From the NCBI RefSeq assembly GCF_004664715.2, contig NC_051074.1, positions 14,493,178 to 14,557,177 on the forward strand: a DNA stretch of 64,000 nt. Reading direction: 5' to 3'. The position numbers and the translations under genes were made by a program. Below, piece after piece: positions 1 to 12,779 of this stretch. The DNA is from Peromyscus leucopus (taxonomy: Eukaryota; Chordata; Mammalia; Rodentia; Cricetidae). The first letter of the stretch is position 1. Each line of letters begins with the position of its first letter. Under the pieces are notes generated by a model. The model was given only the letters and a program-made list of their open reading frames with translations. It ran no database searches and was not told the origin of the DNA.

Positions 1-1140
1 TTTAAACACTGTACAGCAATCTTTTAGATGGGCATTAAAATAATACAATGAAAACTAATTTGCTGAAAGGAAGAAAAGGAAGAGAAATACAGAGCAGAAG
101 AGCAACATGGAAAGCAAAATGGTCATAGCATTACGAAATTCATTTGTAATTGGTAATTACACTAACTGTAAATGGAATAAATATTCTCCAGTGACCCTAT
201 TATTCCTATCTCTTTCATTGTCAAAATTTTTCAAAAGTATGGACTTTGAAGGTTGTTTTCAGCTTTTAACTCATGTTAATGAATTGCTTCCTTCCAAACT
301 CACTTTATATTACCTAGACTACTTTTGGAAAAATGATCAATGTATGCTATGTTGTATAGTAAAATAGATGTTTTTAGATTTTCACCTAGTAGGGCCTCCT
401 GGTAGACTGGGAACTCACCACTTTCCTTCCTAAAACTGTGATATTGTCTTATTTTAGGATACATTCCCTATGGATTTTGCTTCTGCTTCTCTGGTTGCCT
501 TGCCTACCCCCTTCTCTGCAGACTCTCAAAGCCCAAGTTAAAGAAATGCTACCTTAGGACCTTGATCAACTTCTATAGCTGAATATATTTACCATCTACT
601 ATAACATAGGATATTCATTGAATATATAAGTAATTTCTTCCTACCTCTAACCTTAAATACCCTACAGAGACCTGCCAATCACAAGAATACATTAATTTAA
701 ACTAAACTTCAGCTCATATACTCATTCGATCTCCTGTTATTTCAGCGAATCATTAGAATTTTACCTTATCAATCATTCTTTCCAGGAAACTCCATACTAC
801 TTCACCTAGGCTATAAACTAAATACTTATGTTTCTGTATTCATATGCTAAAATCTAGTCCTCAGTGCACAGGAATTTGGAGGTAGGATTCTTGGAAGATT
901 AGGTCACAAGAATGATCCTCAGGAAGGAGATTAGGACCTATTAAGCTACCAAGAATCTCTTTTCCCTTTCTCCATGTGAAGACACAGTAAAAAGATGGGA
1001 CCCTAAAAATGCAGGAAGTGAGCCCTCACCAGCTGTTGAGTCTGTGGGTGATTTTCTATAGGACTTAGTCCACCCCTACCCTAGCACTATGAGAAATACA
1101 TGTCTTCTGCTTGTGAGATGCCCAGTTTGTGGTATTTGGT
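1..1140. other. Intron, nothing recognised
   Basis: AT-rich intronic or downstream DNA. The stretch near 840-1020 vaguely resembles an old mammalian interspersed repeat, but it is too decayed to name. I searched the minus strand here for the missing PH exon and saw no convincing candidate. Confidence 0.5.
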
Positions 1141-1149
1141 AAAATGACT

Positions 1150-1540
1150 TACCATATTCTGTCAATTGTAATCAGACATTTCTCTCCTTCCCACCAGTTC
1201 CCAAATACCCAGCAGCCACTTCCCAAATTACCACACAGAGGCTTAATATAAATTATAAATGCTTGGCCAATAGCTCAGGCTTATTACTAGCTCTTACATT
1301 TTAAGTTAACCTATATTTCTTATTTATGCACTGCCATGTAGCACTACCTTTATTAGCATGGTACATTCATGTCCTTCTCCCTCTGCATTTGGTTGACTCC
1401 GCCCTTCTTCCCATCATCCTTAGTTTGGTTACCCCACCTATTCTTCCTACTTGGCTACTGGCCAACCAGTGTTTAATTAAACCAATTCGAGTGACAAATC
1501 TTTACACTGCACAAGAGGATTATCTTACAGCCGTCAATGA
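1150..1540. mobile_element. Rodent LTR-like repeat
   Basis: The block around 'accacacagaggcttaata' and 'gcttggccaatagctcagg', ending near a poly-purine 'acaagaggattat', resembles a dispersed rodent LTR element. The exact family and ends are unclear. The 120-residue plus-strand open frame over it (1326-1688) looks incidental. Confidence 0.5.
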
Positions 1541-1869
1541 TATTGATTCTTGTCCTGAATGGAGAGCATTCTACCCAGCCAGGACCACTATAGCCTATTG
1601 CCTCGGCTGCAGCCCTGGCTTTCTCAAAGCTGCTCCTGTCCGACTCTTGTCACCCTCTAATTCATTTTCAGCAAAATGGTCAGAATAAATTTTAGAAAAT
1701 CCCGTGACCTAGGGTATTTTCTGTTTTAGTCAAAAGAACATCACAAAGCAGCTGTTTTTATCTTGGGCCCCTGTGAGGCTGCCTCCTGCTTCTTCTCCAG
1801 ACAAACTTTCCTTCTCCATTCTCCCCCTTGGGCCACAGTAGATATTTTTAAGTTCCTTAAACACAATAT

Positions 1870-1965
1870 TCCCTCCCTCCCTCCTCCCTCCCTCCCTCCC
1901 TCCCTCCCTCCCTCCCTCCCTCCTTCCCTCCCTTCCTTTCTCCCTTCTTGCTTCTTTCTTTCTTC
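1870..1965. repeat. (CCCT)n pyrimidine-rich repeat
   Basis: An almost pure run of ccct/cctc units with a few interruptions. It reads as purine-rich in the sense of the gene. Confidence 0.9.
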
Positions 1966-2080
1966 AGCTTAGAGATTCCATATATCTTGCTTTCTTGGCC
2001 TGGATAATAACTGCTTATCCACATTTTCTGTCTAGCTCACTTCTACTAAATCTTTGGTCTCCATTGAAATGTTATTATAT

Positions 2081-2084
<4 letters not shown>

Positions 2085-2134
<50 letters not shown>
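2085..2134. repeat. (CA)n microsatellite
   Basis: A pure run of about 25 CA units. The DNA after it (about 2140-3100) is richer in GC but holds no recognised element. Confidence 0.95.
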
Positions 2135-2136
<2 letters not shown>

Positions 2137-3104
2137 CATAGAATTAATTGTATATTCACATCTCTTCCTAACTTATCCAAGCTTTTCACTCTTTTCCCAG
2201 GTGTCAACCTGGCACTCTCAGTGTGTCTCAGCTACTGATCACCCCTTACTGTCCGCTTTTGTTTCTTTTTGAATTAACTCATTTCTTGATCCAGGTCTGT
2301 AAGAGCATTGCGGTGCTAACATTTCTCAGCAGAGGGCGCTAGAGGAACACCGCAAGGGAAGGGAGGCGCTTGCTCTGCCCAGTTGCTGCAGGGTAGACCA
2401 GGAGTGTGGGTTTGTGACCAGCAGAAGGGGCTTTAATTCCGGCCATGGGCCCAGCACATGCTGTCGCTCTGTGACCCTGCTGCCTTAGCAGGGTCTGATG
2501 GTCACCTTTCTGTGACCCTTACCATATGGACAAACTGTGCGGGTCTCCGGTACACTCTGATGCCCTGCTTTTTCCCGGCTTACTTCCCTCTTACTTCCCG
2601 AGGTTTGTTTCCTACAGTTCTTCTGAAACTACTTCTTTTGACAGAGGCTTTGCGACCAGGACGTCTCATGTTCCAGGCCTTTCAGCAGCACACGCATCCT
2701 CTGCTATAACTCCGCACCAACCACCAACTGAAGGTTTCCTGCCTCGTGGGGCCCCAAAGGCTTGCTTCCTGTTTATTCCTGGACTGTAGACTCCTCGGGT
2801 CTGGGAAACCAATGAGCTGCAGGCCATTCAGTTGTTTAACCTCATCTTTACCTTGAACTCCAGCTTTGGAAAGGGAACGGACCCCTTCTGAGTTTGTCCT
2901 TGCTGGAATATGTCTTCTTTGAAAAATACTGAGTCTTCTTATATCCTACAGTTACTCTTTTATCAAGGTTTAACAACTGGACAGCTGAGAGCGGTGTGAT
3001 TGTTCTTGATTCAGGATGCTGTAACTATTCTCTCTAGATACACTTTTATTTGTGATACTAATTAAAGCTACTTGTGGGTTTACTTTCTTACATTTGTGTC
3101 CTAC

Positions 3105-3222
3105 ATGGAGCTTGAAGCACAAACAGGGCAGGCTCCATATTTGTTTGCCTTCTCTCTGGTGCTTACATAAGGCGTGGGGTGTAAAAAGTATCCAATAAGC
3201 ATTTGTTGCATGAATGACTTCT
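3105..3222 (+). mobile_element. L2-like fragment
   Basis: The order 'gcagg...ccatatttgtttgcc' and 'ccaataagcatttgttgcat' followed by 'gaatga' matches the typical 3' end of an old L2 element. Confidence 0.5.
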
Positions 3223-3749
3223 GAATGGGTGAGTGCACTTCCTGCTAATTTATTCAGTTATGTTCTTTGTATGCCTCATTAGCTCTTCTCAGACGTTGCT
3301 ATCTATTTTACAGATCAGACATGGTGGGTTCTGGAATGTGTAGCAGTAAAAGGCACCCGATTTGAGCTCTTTAAAAATGAAATAATGATATTTTATTACA
3401 CTCTCCTACAGTTGCATCAAAAGCGGATGTAGCAATGATGGCCACAATTACATTCTTCATAACAGCTTTTTGTTACCTGTGTGCTGATCAGGAGACCCAG
3501 ATCCCCACCCCCAAAGAAGACTAGAGACAGATAAAAGTATTCTAAATTTAACTAAAATTACCAGTATAGTTTAAAAGCTGCACATACCTTCCACTCCACT
3601 CATACTTTCAAATGCCAAAAGTTTGGTAGGTGATAAAAATAAGTAGACGAGGCAATGAAGAATAGTGGGGATTGTGATAAAATGGGTTGCACATTCTTCA
3701 CCTGAAGGCATTTAATTCAAAGATTCACAAAAACACCGCATGAGCTAAA

Positions 3750-4105
3750 TACAGCACCAATCCCTGACTGCCACGTAGCAGACCCTCAGCATCACCCACT
3801 GATGGCCACCTGGCAGACCCTCAGTACCACCCACTGATGGCCACCTAGCAAAGCCCCAGTACCAGCCCCTGACTGACACCTAGCAGACACTCAGCACCAG
3901 CCCTTGACTGCCACCTAGTAAAGCCTCAGCACCACCCACTGATGGCCACCTAGCAGACCCTCAGCACTACCCACTGATGGCCACCTAGCACCCTCAGCAC
4001 CACCCACTGATGGCCACCTAGCAGACCCTCAGCACCACCCACTGATGGCCACCTAGCAAAGTCTCAGTACCAGCCCCTGACTGCCACCTAGCAAACCTGG
4101 CTGGA
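3750..4105. repeat. 35-bp minisatellite, about 10 copies
   Basis: A tandem array of a 35-bp unit. Two sub-types are mixed: units containing 'accacccactgatggc' and units containing 'accagcccctgactgc'. Most share 'cacctagcagaccctcag'; some have 'caaagc' in place of 'cagacc', and one unit (about 3985) is shortened by a small deletion. The array ends in 'cacctagcaaacctgg'. It is not part of a transposable element that I recognise. Confidence 0.92.
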
Positions 4106-4312
4106 CCTTCTGAATCTCAGCAATCAGAGATCTTAAAATAAGAGATGTTTGACTCAAGGATCTTTCTTATATTAGTTTGTTGAAGAAGAGCATTAAAAAC
4201 TAACATCTGCTATGATCCCTATTTTATAAGAGGAAACAGAAATTTATTACCAATGCAGGGCAAGACAGACTACTTCAGGATTACAGTCTCCAGAGGACAG
4301 TATGTAAGGTCA

Positions 4313-4314
<2 letters not shown>

Positions 4315-4362
<48 letters not shown>
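4315..4362. repeat. (ATT)n microsatellite
   Basis: A pure run of about 16 tta/att units. Confidence 0.95.
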
Positions 4363-4365
<3 letters not shown>

Positions 4366-4893
4366 TAACTTTAAGTTGGAATACACTTGACTGCAATATT
4401 TACTCAATTACAATTAGAATTACCTTAAAAAACTTTTAAAAAAAATATCAAATTTCCAGGGCTACACTCAGGAGGTAAGGGGAAAGAGAACATGGGCATG
4501 GTTCTAGGACTCCTACAGGCTTCTGAAACATGAATGTTCATGTTTCCATCGGTTGGAAATTGGTGTCTAGTGTTTCCACAGTGCTTTCTAGATTGAAAAC
4601 TTCTTGACTGTTCCACTTTAACTCAGGAGAACAGAAACCAAGGACAGATAATAATGTCTTGTCCTGTGTAGAGAAAAATCCTACTTTCCCGCACTGGAGG
4701 GAGACAGAGTTTCTCAATGGAGCTGTACGGTTCACTTTCCTAGGAAAGGCAGAGCAGTTCACAGAGCAAGTGGCTCACAATGTCGGAATAGAAAGTCCCC
4801 ACAATAATTCAGTATTTCACAATGCACTCATTTCTTTACTAGATATTTTCAGGAAGAAATTAAGTTTGTTTATACATGCACCCAAGTGCCTGA

Positions 4894-4904
4894 GTGTGTG
4901 CGCG

Positions 4905-4944
<40 letters not shown>
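4894..4944. repeat. (TG)(CG)(CA) alternating repeat
   Basis: A short tg run, then about eight cg pairs, then about 16 ca pairs. The whole tract alternates purine and pyrimidine. Confidence 0.95.
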
Positions 4945-4947
<3 letters not shown>

Positions 4948-5939
4948 GGAATGTAAAATAAAGACAGAAGGAAAAAAAAACCAAGATTATGTCATGAATG
5001 AGGTAAATAGCCAAAATTCTTGTTTTGAACCCTGATTAGAGGTGGTTCACGAATGTCCCTGGAGGGAAGCCAGAAGATCACAAGGCTGTGGGACACAGTG
5101 CATCCTTTGTTGAGTGGGGGAGTGCATGTATTCTTTAGGACAGGGAGTCTGTTTGACTGCTGACAGCTGTTGAGAACATTTCATGAGAAGTCGAAAAGTA
5201 GGGGTTCAAGATGAAATCTATGTTGTTATTTTTAAGCATGTTTGCAGTCACTTAACAGAATTAGACACTGGATTGCATCTGGCTGAAAAGACACACATGA
5301 TAACAAAATGTGAACTGTGGTTTTATATTCATCTAAAGAAGGTCTCTCCAAGTGCATGGGCCCATCTCAGATTCACCCAGTCACAAACATCTGGGAGGAG
5401 GACTGCCGTAGCACACCTACACCTTGGGGGACATTCCCCATGTGCTCCCAGCCTTCACCCAGGGTTAGAAATCACCGTTCTCATGAAACCTGGAAAATGA
5501 AACAGGTATTCCAGGTGACTTGCTCAGTTCTCTGTCTCAGAAGCCTCAGCAACACTTTCTGCTGACCACAGTACACTGCCTGCTCTGTGGCCTGGAGAGC
5601 TATGCTTTTATGGGTCCATTTTGATTTACCCCGGTACTAGAAACTTATCTTTGGTTCCTGTTTTCTTTACAGTGATAATGAAAAGAAATCTGCATAGAGG
5701 ATGGAAACAGAAGCAAATGAGGAGAAACACGTGCCTCGATTTATGCAGCAGAAAAAACATAAGTTACAATTCTTTGACTTTTGAAGGAAGAACAATTCCT
5801 GGGCAGTCAGAGGGGAAATGACTGTTTCCAGAGTCCTGCCATCTAATTCCTTGCACGACACCTCTTGGTCATGGAAAGTTTTAGTCTAAGGAGGTTTTAC
5901 TTCCCAATGTTCTTTATTCTTACCCATATCAGCCATTAC
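4945..5939. other. Intron after the PH exon, nothing recognised
   Basis: Mixed sequence with no clear repeat. Open frames here are short and lack splice or motif support. Confidence 0.5.
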
Positions 5940-6118
5940 CTTTCTGTGTTTGTAATAGAGGAGATAGCCGTCATGCTTCAACACAAACCACCTCTTCCTC
6001 CAGCCCTTCACAAAGCCCGAGTGAGTCCTCTTATGCAGGTAGCCACGACAGGTGGGCCATGGGGTATTGGGACAGCGGCTGATGTCAGATCCCACCACTA
6101 GAGTCAAGATGTCTGGAC
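5940..6118 (-). CDS. Pdzph1: Pdzph1 exon, end of PDZ and start of PH domain
   Basis: A 179-bp exon that enters in phase 1 and leaves in phase 0; acceptor aattcatgcctatag at 6119, donor CACAGAAAG|gtaatg at 5939. It first completes the PDZ domain (GPDILTLVV, last strand), then a short linker containing PNTPWPTC, then the start of a PH domain: CRGYLHKRTHSGFVKGWRKR followed by WFVLKHDGYLLYYKHRK. GYL.K......W.KRWFVL....L.YY is the classic first half of a PH domain. The basic residues in the first loop (KR, K, RKR) are where PH domains contact phosphoinositides. The remaining strands and the C-terminal helix with its conserved Trp are not found in the 5.9 kb to the left. Confidence 0.9.
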
Positions 6119-9030
6119 CTATAGGCATGAATTTAAGATATATAGTTCAGTGGATTAACATTTTATAACCTTCTGGAGGTACCATGACTATGCAGAAGTA
6201 ATGGATGGAGAAAGAGTTATAGTTTTTAAAACAGTGAAACAGAATCCTACCACTAGATTAAACCAAGTCTCTTTGGAATTCAAACCTATGTGTTTAGGAA
6301 GAATAGAAGAACTGGACCGTTATCTCGCAGTTGACTCACAGCTAAGCAGTTGTACTGATGTGGGGTCCAAGTTCCCCGAACTGTATAACACTCCTTCATC
6401 ATAGCCACCATGGTTCCGATGACACTCAAGTCTGCGCAATGTCACTGGTTGTAGTATCAACCTAATTCCTTAAACGTCTTGATATACTTCCTAGGAGGAA
6501 TGCGTGTGGGGGTGTATGCCTCGAGATTTTCTACCTCATTTTTGTTTGCAATAATTAGCCTCTTTGATCCGGTTTAGCCAGAGGGAGAGTCTGTATCACT
6601 AGTTAACTCTCTTGTTGAAACTGTAGCTTATCAAAACCCTCGAGTTTGGAAATAGCAGTGCTGGGAGGTCTTGGGTATTGACCTTTTTCTGTTTCCAGGT
6701 TAAGTGTGACTTTGCCCTAAGCTTCCAGTTCCTGTTTCTCTTGGAATGTCTTCTTGGCTGGTAACACAGGACTGGTATACAGTACAGCTTTGGGAAATTG
6801 TCTCTGTCCCTGTTAACATGAGGTCACTGCCTACCTACTGGGCTTTGTTGCTGCCAGCGTGGACACCACACACCTACCTTTTGATGCTTTAAGACAGCTC
6901 TCTGAATGCCATGCAGACAGACAGCAACCCTGACACACTTTGAAGCCTGCAAATGGGCTATGACTTCATTTACAATTCCTCTGGGAGGGAGGCCACATCC
7001 CCGAAGGAGGACATTTGGCCTTGGCAGCGCTGACTTCATCACGGTGGCTGACATTGAGATTACCGATCTGTTTAGAGCTGTCTATGGAAATGGGGGTCAG
7101 CAAGGAGACTCATCTTCTATAACTGACAAGCTCCAACCCAGGGGATCATTCCTGGCTGAGCCACATGGCCCTGAAAATAAAGATTTGTCCCAGAAAGGCT
7201 GACACAGTCTTAACTTTAGCAGCACGCGAAGCACCTCGGTAATTAAATAACTCTCAGTGTGTCAAGATAATTCTTCATTGCCATGTAAATACATTTTAAT
7301 TTATTGAACTGCCCTTAAGCTCCTGTCAAAAACACATCCAGAAAAATTAAAAGAAATGTTCCAGATTGACCGGCAACCCACAAATGTCTTTGTCTTTGGA
7401 CTGTAGTCCCCAAAGTACTGCACTCCTGGACTAATGTGCGCAGTTGACATATCTGCCAATTTATTTATGGACTGCTGCAGTGGGCTGCCCCTGAGGTCAT
7501 TTTCCTCTTGCTTACACAGACTGCATGCGACTTTCTCTGATACCGATCAGACTAAGCTCGTGCTTCAGCCTGGTCAGAAACATAACTTGGTGCGCCATGA
7601 AAAATTCTCTCTGGGGCAAGGATGCAGCTGGCCCTGGTGCAGCATGGTTTCATCGTGTTAGAAGGAAGTTTCTCATGCCCAGAGTGAGGACATGAGCCTG
7701 ATGCATGGGGAGTTCTTGAGCTCCAAACAGCTGTCGGGAGAGGGTAGTTTTATACTCTTTACCACATGCTACTCGGGGCCCAGAGGACTTGGGCTTGACA
7801 TTCACAGAAGAGCTTGAGTGAGAATTTAGAGTTTGATATTATGTTTTGCTAAAAAAAAAAAAAAAAAAAAATCTGCTTCTGTAGTCATTGTAGTATGTGT
7901 ACTAGAAGAACTAAAATTCTAAGTGTTAACATTTAAAACTTTTTGTGTTTATTAATTTACTAAGCCTAAAATTAGGAAATGTCTTAATTTGGTGCTTAAA
8001 AAACTAACACACATCCGCCAGTGGTTCATTAAGCATTGTGCCTTCATTGAGCAGGTTGGGCATGAGCCTTGACATTCTGTGTTTGTAGCATGTTCCCAGA
8101 TGATGTCCAAATACAATTTCAGTCTCAAGTCCCCTGGCCCTTTTGTTTCCATGGGGCCCTGCTGCTTGGTCCTTGCCACCAACTACAATATTTCTTCATT
8201 TCTTCAACTATGATTTCATTTCTTTTGACCCAATTTATTTTTAACCCCAACATATCTCAGTTAAAAAAAAAAAAAGAAAAACAACTCTTAGTTTCCTCAC
8301 CCCCATATTACTTTGGCTTATTAATTTCATGAGCCTGGGAATGGAAGTACACAACCTTCGCCTTTATCTACCGCGCATCTTGCTCGCTTTGGGTGGTGGG
8401 TGGGATGAAGAACGCAGACAGGAGACTGTCCACAGCCTGAGATGAAAGAGTCAGGCCAATGATCAGCTCCATGAGATAAAGAAGTTTTCAAACCCCATCT
8501 CTACCCACCCCAGTCCTTTAGTGACAAAGTCCTTCAAAACAAAAGCTCCCCAGAAAAAAACAAACCTTCCCTCGCATGTTGGCCCATGTTTGGAAGTGTA
8601 GAATTCAGGGAGGTTATTTACAGCTGCAGGAAACAGGAAAAAAAAATTTCTTTTTCTAATTCACACTTTCTCCTTGGCTCACTGTCTTATTATGCCACCA
8701 ATCTTAAACTGTGTCAGAGTCACACCTCTGCTGTCAGACAAGCTCTACCACCCTCACAAGTGCAGAAGAGAAATGTGCAAGATGTGTTCTGTCCCCCAGG
8801 GCTTGCGCCGTGTTCGGCAGCTGAGAACCCGGCCTCCAGAGGCTCTTTTGTGTTTGATTTTGACTAAAGTCTGCACTTAGTGAAACAAAGTCCTGGCGGG
8901 GCAAAGACTCGCTGGCTCCTTGTGCTTGGGTGTGCTCCTTTACTTTTTACATGGGTGATTAAATCTCCTCTTTGAGTCAGCCGGGATCCGGCCCTATAAA
9001 ATGCCGAAACCACTGTATCGGGGCAAGCTA
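6119..9030. other. Intron, nothing recognised
   Basis: No element could be named apart from an A-run at 7850-7871. The GC content is higher than in the flanks in places (about 6680-7640), but none of the open frames has splice sites or a known motif. Confidence 0.5.
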
Positions 9031-9034
9031 AATT

Positions 9035-9185
9035 AAATAAAGACTCAGCAGAGAGTGGTGCTGTATACCTGTAATCCCAACACAGGCGGCTGACAGTAAA
9101 ACAAGAGGATCCCAAGTTGAGGGGTGCCCTGGGCCAAACAGTGAAAATGTGTCTCGAAAAGCAATCGAGCATACAAAGTCCCAAA
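9035..9185 (+). mobile_element. Old B1-like SINE
   Basis: 'gtggtgctgtatacctgtaa' then 'tcccaacacaggcggctga', '...gaggatcccaagttgag' and 'tgtctcgaaaa' follow the order of a 7SL-derived SINE in plus orientation, with many substitutions. Confidence 0.6.
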
Positions 9186-10149
9186 GGTTCACATACAGAT
9201 AGCCATTTTCAATATGACACTGGTTGCCTTTCAAAAATCAGTTTGGGTTTCTCATCAATGGAATAAAGCTCAGTTGTATAGGTGTGTGTAGTACTATGAC
9301 TAATAATATCAATTACAAAGTAAGAGTTTTTGAGTGGTGTCCCCCTTTTTCATGCTTCTCTGTTGAGGTAAGATAAAAAAAAAAAGTAAGACTTTCAGTC
9401 ATAGGGCTGTAACTGTTTGGCTAAGTCTTTAAGATTCTGGGCTGAAGAAGAGGGTTCAGTGGGAGAAAGGGTGATGGAAACAACAGGAGTCGTTATATAC
9501 ATGTATGAGACTGTCAAGAAACAAAAACAAAAATGGAAAGATGTTGGCTATGTCCTGATGCCGGGCAGGTGGTGAACGATTCAACACAGAGTGTTGATCA
9601 AAACTACAGCTATGGAGGCATCACCAGACATCCCACTGAGTCCGCACACAGCTAGACCTAGGACACAGTGTTCTCTGAAAAGTAATTGGATGTCCATAAA
9701 TCTGAACCAGTGTCACGGCCAGGTATGGTCTTACAGAACCAGTTTCTTGGTGACCCTGTTTGTTTTGCTCAGCTTTCCTTTACCATTATTGCTGACGTAT
9801 TTCAGAATGAGGTTCTAGCTTCATTTGCGTATGGTAGGATCCATTCAAGGGACATCGTTTGTTGCTGTTAAAGCAGGAACACAGTGCCCAAATTAACACT
9901 CAGATCATGCCACAGGATTGTCTTTAGAGTTGTGAGTTCCTTGCTTTGTTTTTATTATTTCTTCAAGCACAACAATTTATTTTCTCTTTCACAACAGGGA
10001 CTCACAAGATGGGCTTGATATAGGAATGTGACCATACTATCTTGTGTATGTTTGTCTTGCTACATAATGATACATAAATGATGTCATGCTGTATGCCTGC
10101 CTGATTCTCCCCCCATCTCCCCTCTTGTTTATCCTTGTCTTTTCTTTTC

Positions 10150-11120
10150 TTTTCAACTTGAAACCATCTTTTAGAAATCTATTTATGATGCTTCAAAGTG
10201 AATAGAAATGCAGAGTATGTATGCATTACAACATAGGTTTATATATTCCCCTAGTGATGGTTACCCAGGCTGACTCTAATTCCTTTCTACCACGTAAAAT
10301 ACTGCACAAATGCCATTGTATTTGTCCCTTAAGTAGTTTTTGGGTTTATCTGTCCAGGAGTACAACTGTTAGGACATAAGATTTATAGGTACTTCACTAG
10401 AAAGTGCAAATTGCTCACTGAGCATCCTATATCCCAGGAAGAGCACATGAAGATTCTCATTTTCTTACCATTATGCCCCTGTCAAAGCTGGCTATTATAT
10501 GGCACTTTAAAAAAATATTATTGAATCTGAAACATCATCTTGTCGACAATTTACATTGTTGTGATTAGTGGCCAACTGGTCCATAATTTCTTTTACTGAT
10601 ATTGCTTTTAACTTTAAAATTGAGGTCTGATACAGATGAAGTCTACCTCTTTATATAGAATAATCTTTAAAGGACAATGTATGGCACCTTTGTCAAAGTT
10701 TGAATTTATATTGGGGTATTTTTTTTTTTGAGCTTTCTAGTTCTTTGCAGATCACTAATCTCTTCTACATTCCTACAAAAGAACTCCATTCTTATCTGTT
10801 ATTATGGGTTTGGAATATATCTTCAGAGCTGATATAAAATGTTCTTTTGCCATCATGTCCTATTTATCAATAGTGTATCCATTTAAAGACATTTACTCTT
10901 TTGTATGTTTGTAGGCAAGTTTTCCAAACTACCCAGACATTTAATAATTTTATTGTGATATCATTAAATTTTTATAGTGATTTTTGGAGAATTATATCTT
11001 TATATATATACACCTATGAATGCATAAGAACAGTGTTTATTTTCAGATCTCTAGTCCTCCTCCATCATACAGGATTGAACTCAAGGCCTTAAACACAGCA
11101 CACAGTACTCTATATTGAGC
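10150..11120 (-). mobile_element. Old L1 fragment
   Basis: The text around 10240-10560 follows the order of an old L1 3' region read on the minus strand. It is decayed and its limits are approximate. Confidence 0.4.
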
Positions 11121-11239
11121 TGTATATCTATCCAGGTTCTTCTTTTACAGACCTTGAGAGAGTCATGTTTTTCCATAAGTTCTTTATTCTTTGATAGATT
11201 AGTTCTAAACATTTAGAATTTTTGTTGTTATTGTTAATC

Positions 11240-11830
11240 ACATGTAATTTCTTCCTTTCTTTTTTCTTGTTGTTAGTATAAGTACATCCTGCTTTATTTT
11301 ACAAAGTTATGTTATTTTTGAGATTATAATTACATCATTTCCCTCTTCCTTTTCACCCCTCAAAACCCTCCCATATACCCATCTTCATCTCTTTCAAATC
11401 CGTGGCATCTGTTTTCATTAATTGTCAGTACATATGTGTGAACATATACATCCCTAAACATAACCTGCTCAGTCTGCATAGTGTTATCATATATATGATT
11501 TTAGGGTGGTCCGTATCATATTGGACAACCAATTTCTATAGAAGATCTTAGTTCGATAAGTCATTCTCTTTTAGTCATAAGTTTCTGTCCCTTGTAATCC
11601 CATAATCTTCAGTAAGAATGGTAGCTTTTTTTCTCAGAGTGTATACTACTGTTTCTCTTGCAGGTATTATATTGGCTTGGCCAGGCCTTTTGTTATTATG
11701 ATGAGCAGGTCTGTTATAATCAGCATTATTCTTGTCAGTTGTCCAAGATTTCTCTGTTAACTATTTTTGTTCATATGTATATGCCTTTCTGTTTTAATGG
11801 TTGGGAGTTTGGTTATGTAATGGTTTAGAA
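11240..11830 (-). mobile_element. L1 (Lx-like) 3' region
   Basis: 'tttccctcttccttttcacc', 'ctctttcaaatcc', 'attaattgtcagtacatatg' and 'taacctgctcagtctgcata' in that order match the reverse complement of a rodent Lx-type L1 3' end. A related copy is at 38880-39240. Confidence 0.65.
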
Positions 11831-11839
11831 CTTAAATGT

Positions 11840-12190
11840 TCTTCAAATTCCTATATGCTCAGAGATTAGTTGTTGCTCTGTGCCACTGTTTGTAGATGGA
11901 CAATCTTAGGAAGTAGGTCCCAGTGGAAGGAAGTTAGTTTATTGATGGTGGATCTTGAAACATTTACTGGGACTGTAGGCCTTTTTTCTCTCTGTGTGTT
12001 GCCTTCTGGCTATTACAGGGGGAGCATCCTCCTCTAGCACATGCTACTGACACAACTGATATCCCCACAATTCAAAGCATCAACATCAAATAACCATGGA
12101 GTGAGAACATGGGTCATAGTAAAGCTTTCCTCCTTATGGGCTGGCTATCTACAATGTTTTGTCATGGCAATAAAAAGCTACATAGTTATA
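11840..12190 (+). mobile_element. MaLR/ERVL-type LTR
   Basis: The 3' part, 'gggtcatagtaaagctttcc' then 'tcct...gtcatggcaataaaa', is the usual end of rodent MaLR LTRs, including an AATAAA-type signal. The 5' limit is uncertain. Confidence 0.55.
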
Positions 12191-12779
12191 AGTAGACTTT
12201 TTAAGAGATGAAAGGAAACTGATGTTTTTCTCTTTATGTTTGGGACATTAAAATTATATGAATGCATTTAACTCTATTAAGTAATTATTTTGGTCAATGT
12301 AGTACCAAAAATGTTAATAGGGAATTTTAAACTATTTTCTTGCACCTATTTTTCATGCTTAATATAAAGTGGTTGTGGTTTATATTTCTCCTTGGCAAAG
12401 TGTTTTATCTGAGATTCCTCGAGATAATCTTTCTAAAGTCATGAACGCCAATAACCCTTTGCCATATATACTTACATCAAATAATCCTTTAAGTGGACAT
12501 TACATTTGAATTTCTTTAATATTTTGAGACTATTACTCTATACTATTCTAGAACTTGCTATTGTTACAAAGTCTGGTTGCATTTCGGTTCCTTTAAAGGT
12601 GATACAATGCCTCCCTCCTAAAGCTTAAATATCTTCTCTTTCTCTTTACTATTCTTAAATTTCACTATAGTCTGCTTGCCTAAGAGTTTTTATGCCCGTC
12701 TATCTGATAACCTCTTTTCTGATTTCTTTTTCTTTCATTGGTCCTCATAACAGCTTGCTTTGTTCTGTTTCTAATACTT

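Noticed and set aside
1326..1688. 120-residue plus-strand open frame
   Set aside because: It lies over an LTR-like repeat, has no known motif and its composition is not protein-like.
2300..2900. CpG-island promoter
   Set aside because: The region is slightly richer in GC, but CpG is sparse and no exon of the gene lies near it on the correct side.
3750..4105. CRISPR-like array
   Set aside because: The units are contiguous 35-bp tandem repeats without distinct spacers, in a mammalian intron; it is a minisatellite.
6201..6404. 67-residue plus-strand frame next to the PH exon
   Set aside because: It looks fairly protein-like, but it lies in the intron on the other strand and has no start context, splice sites or known motif.
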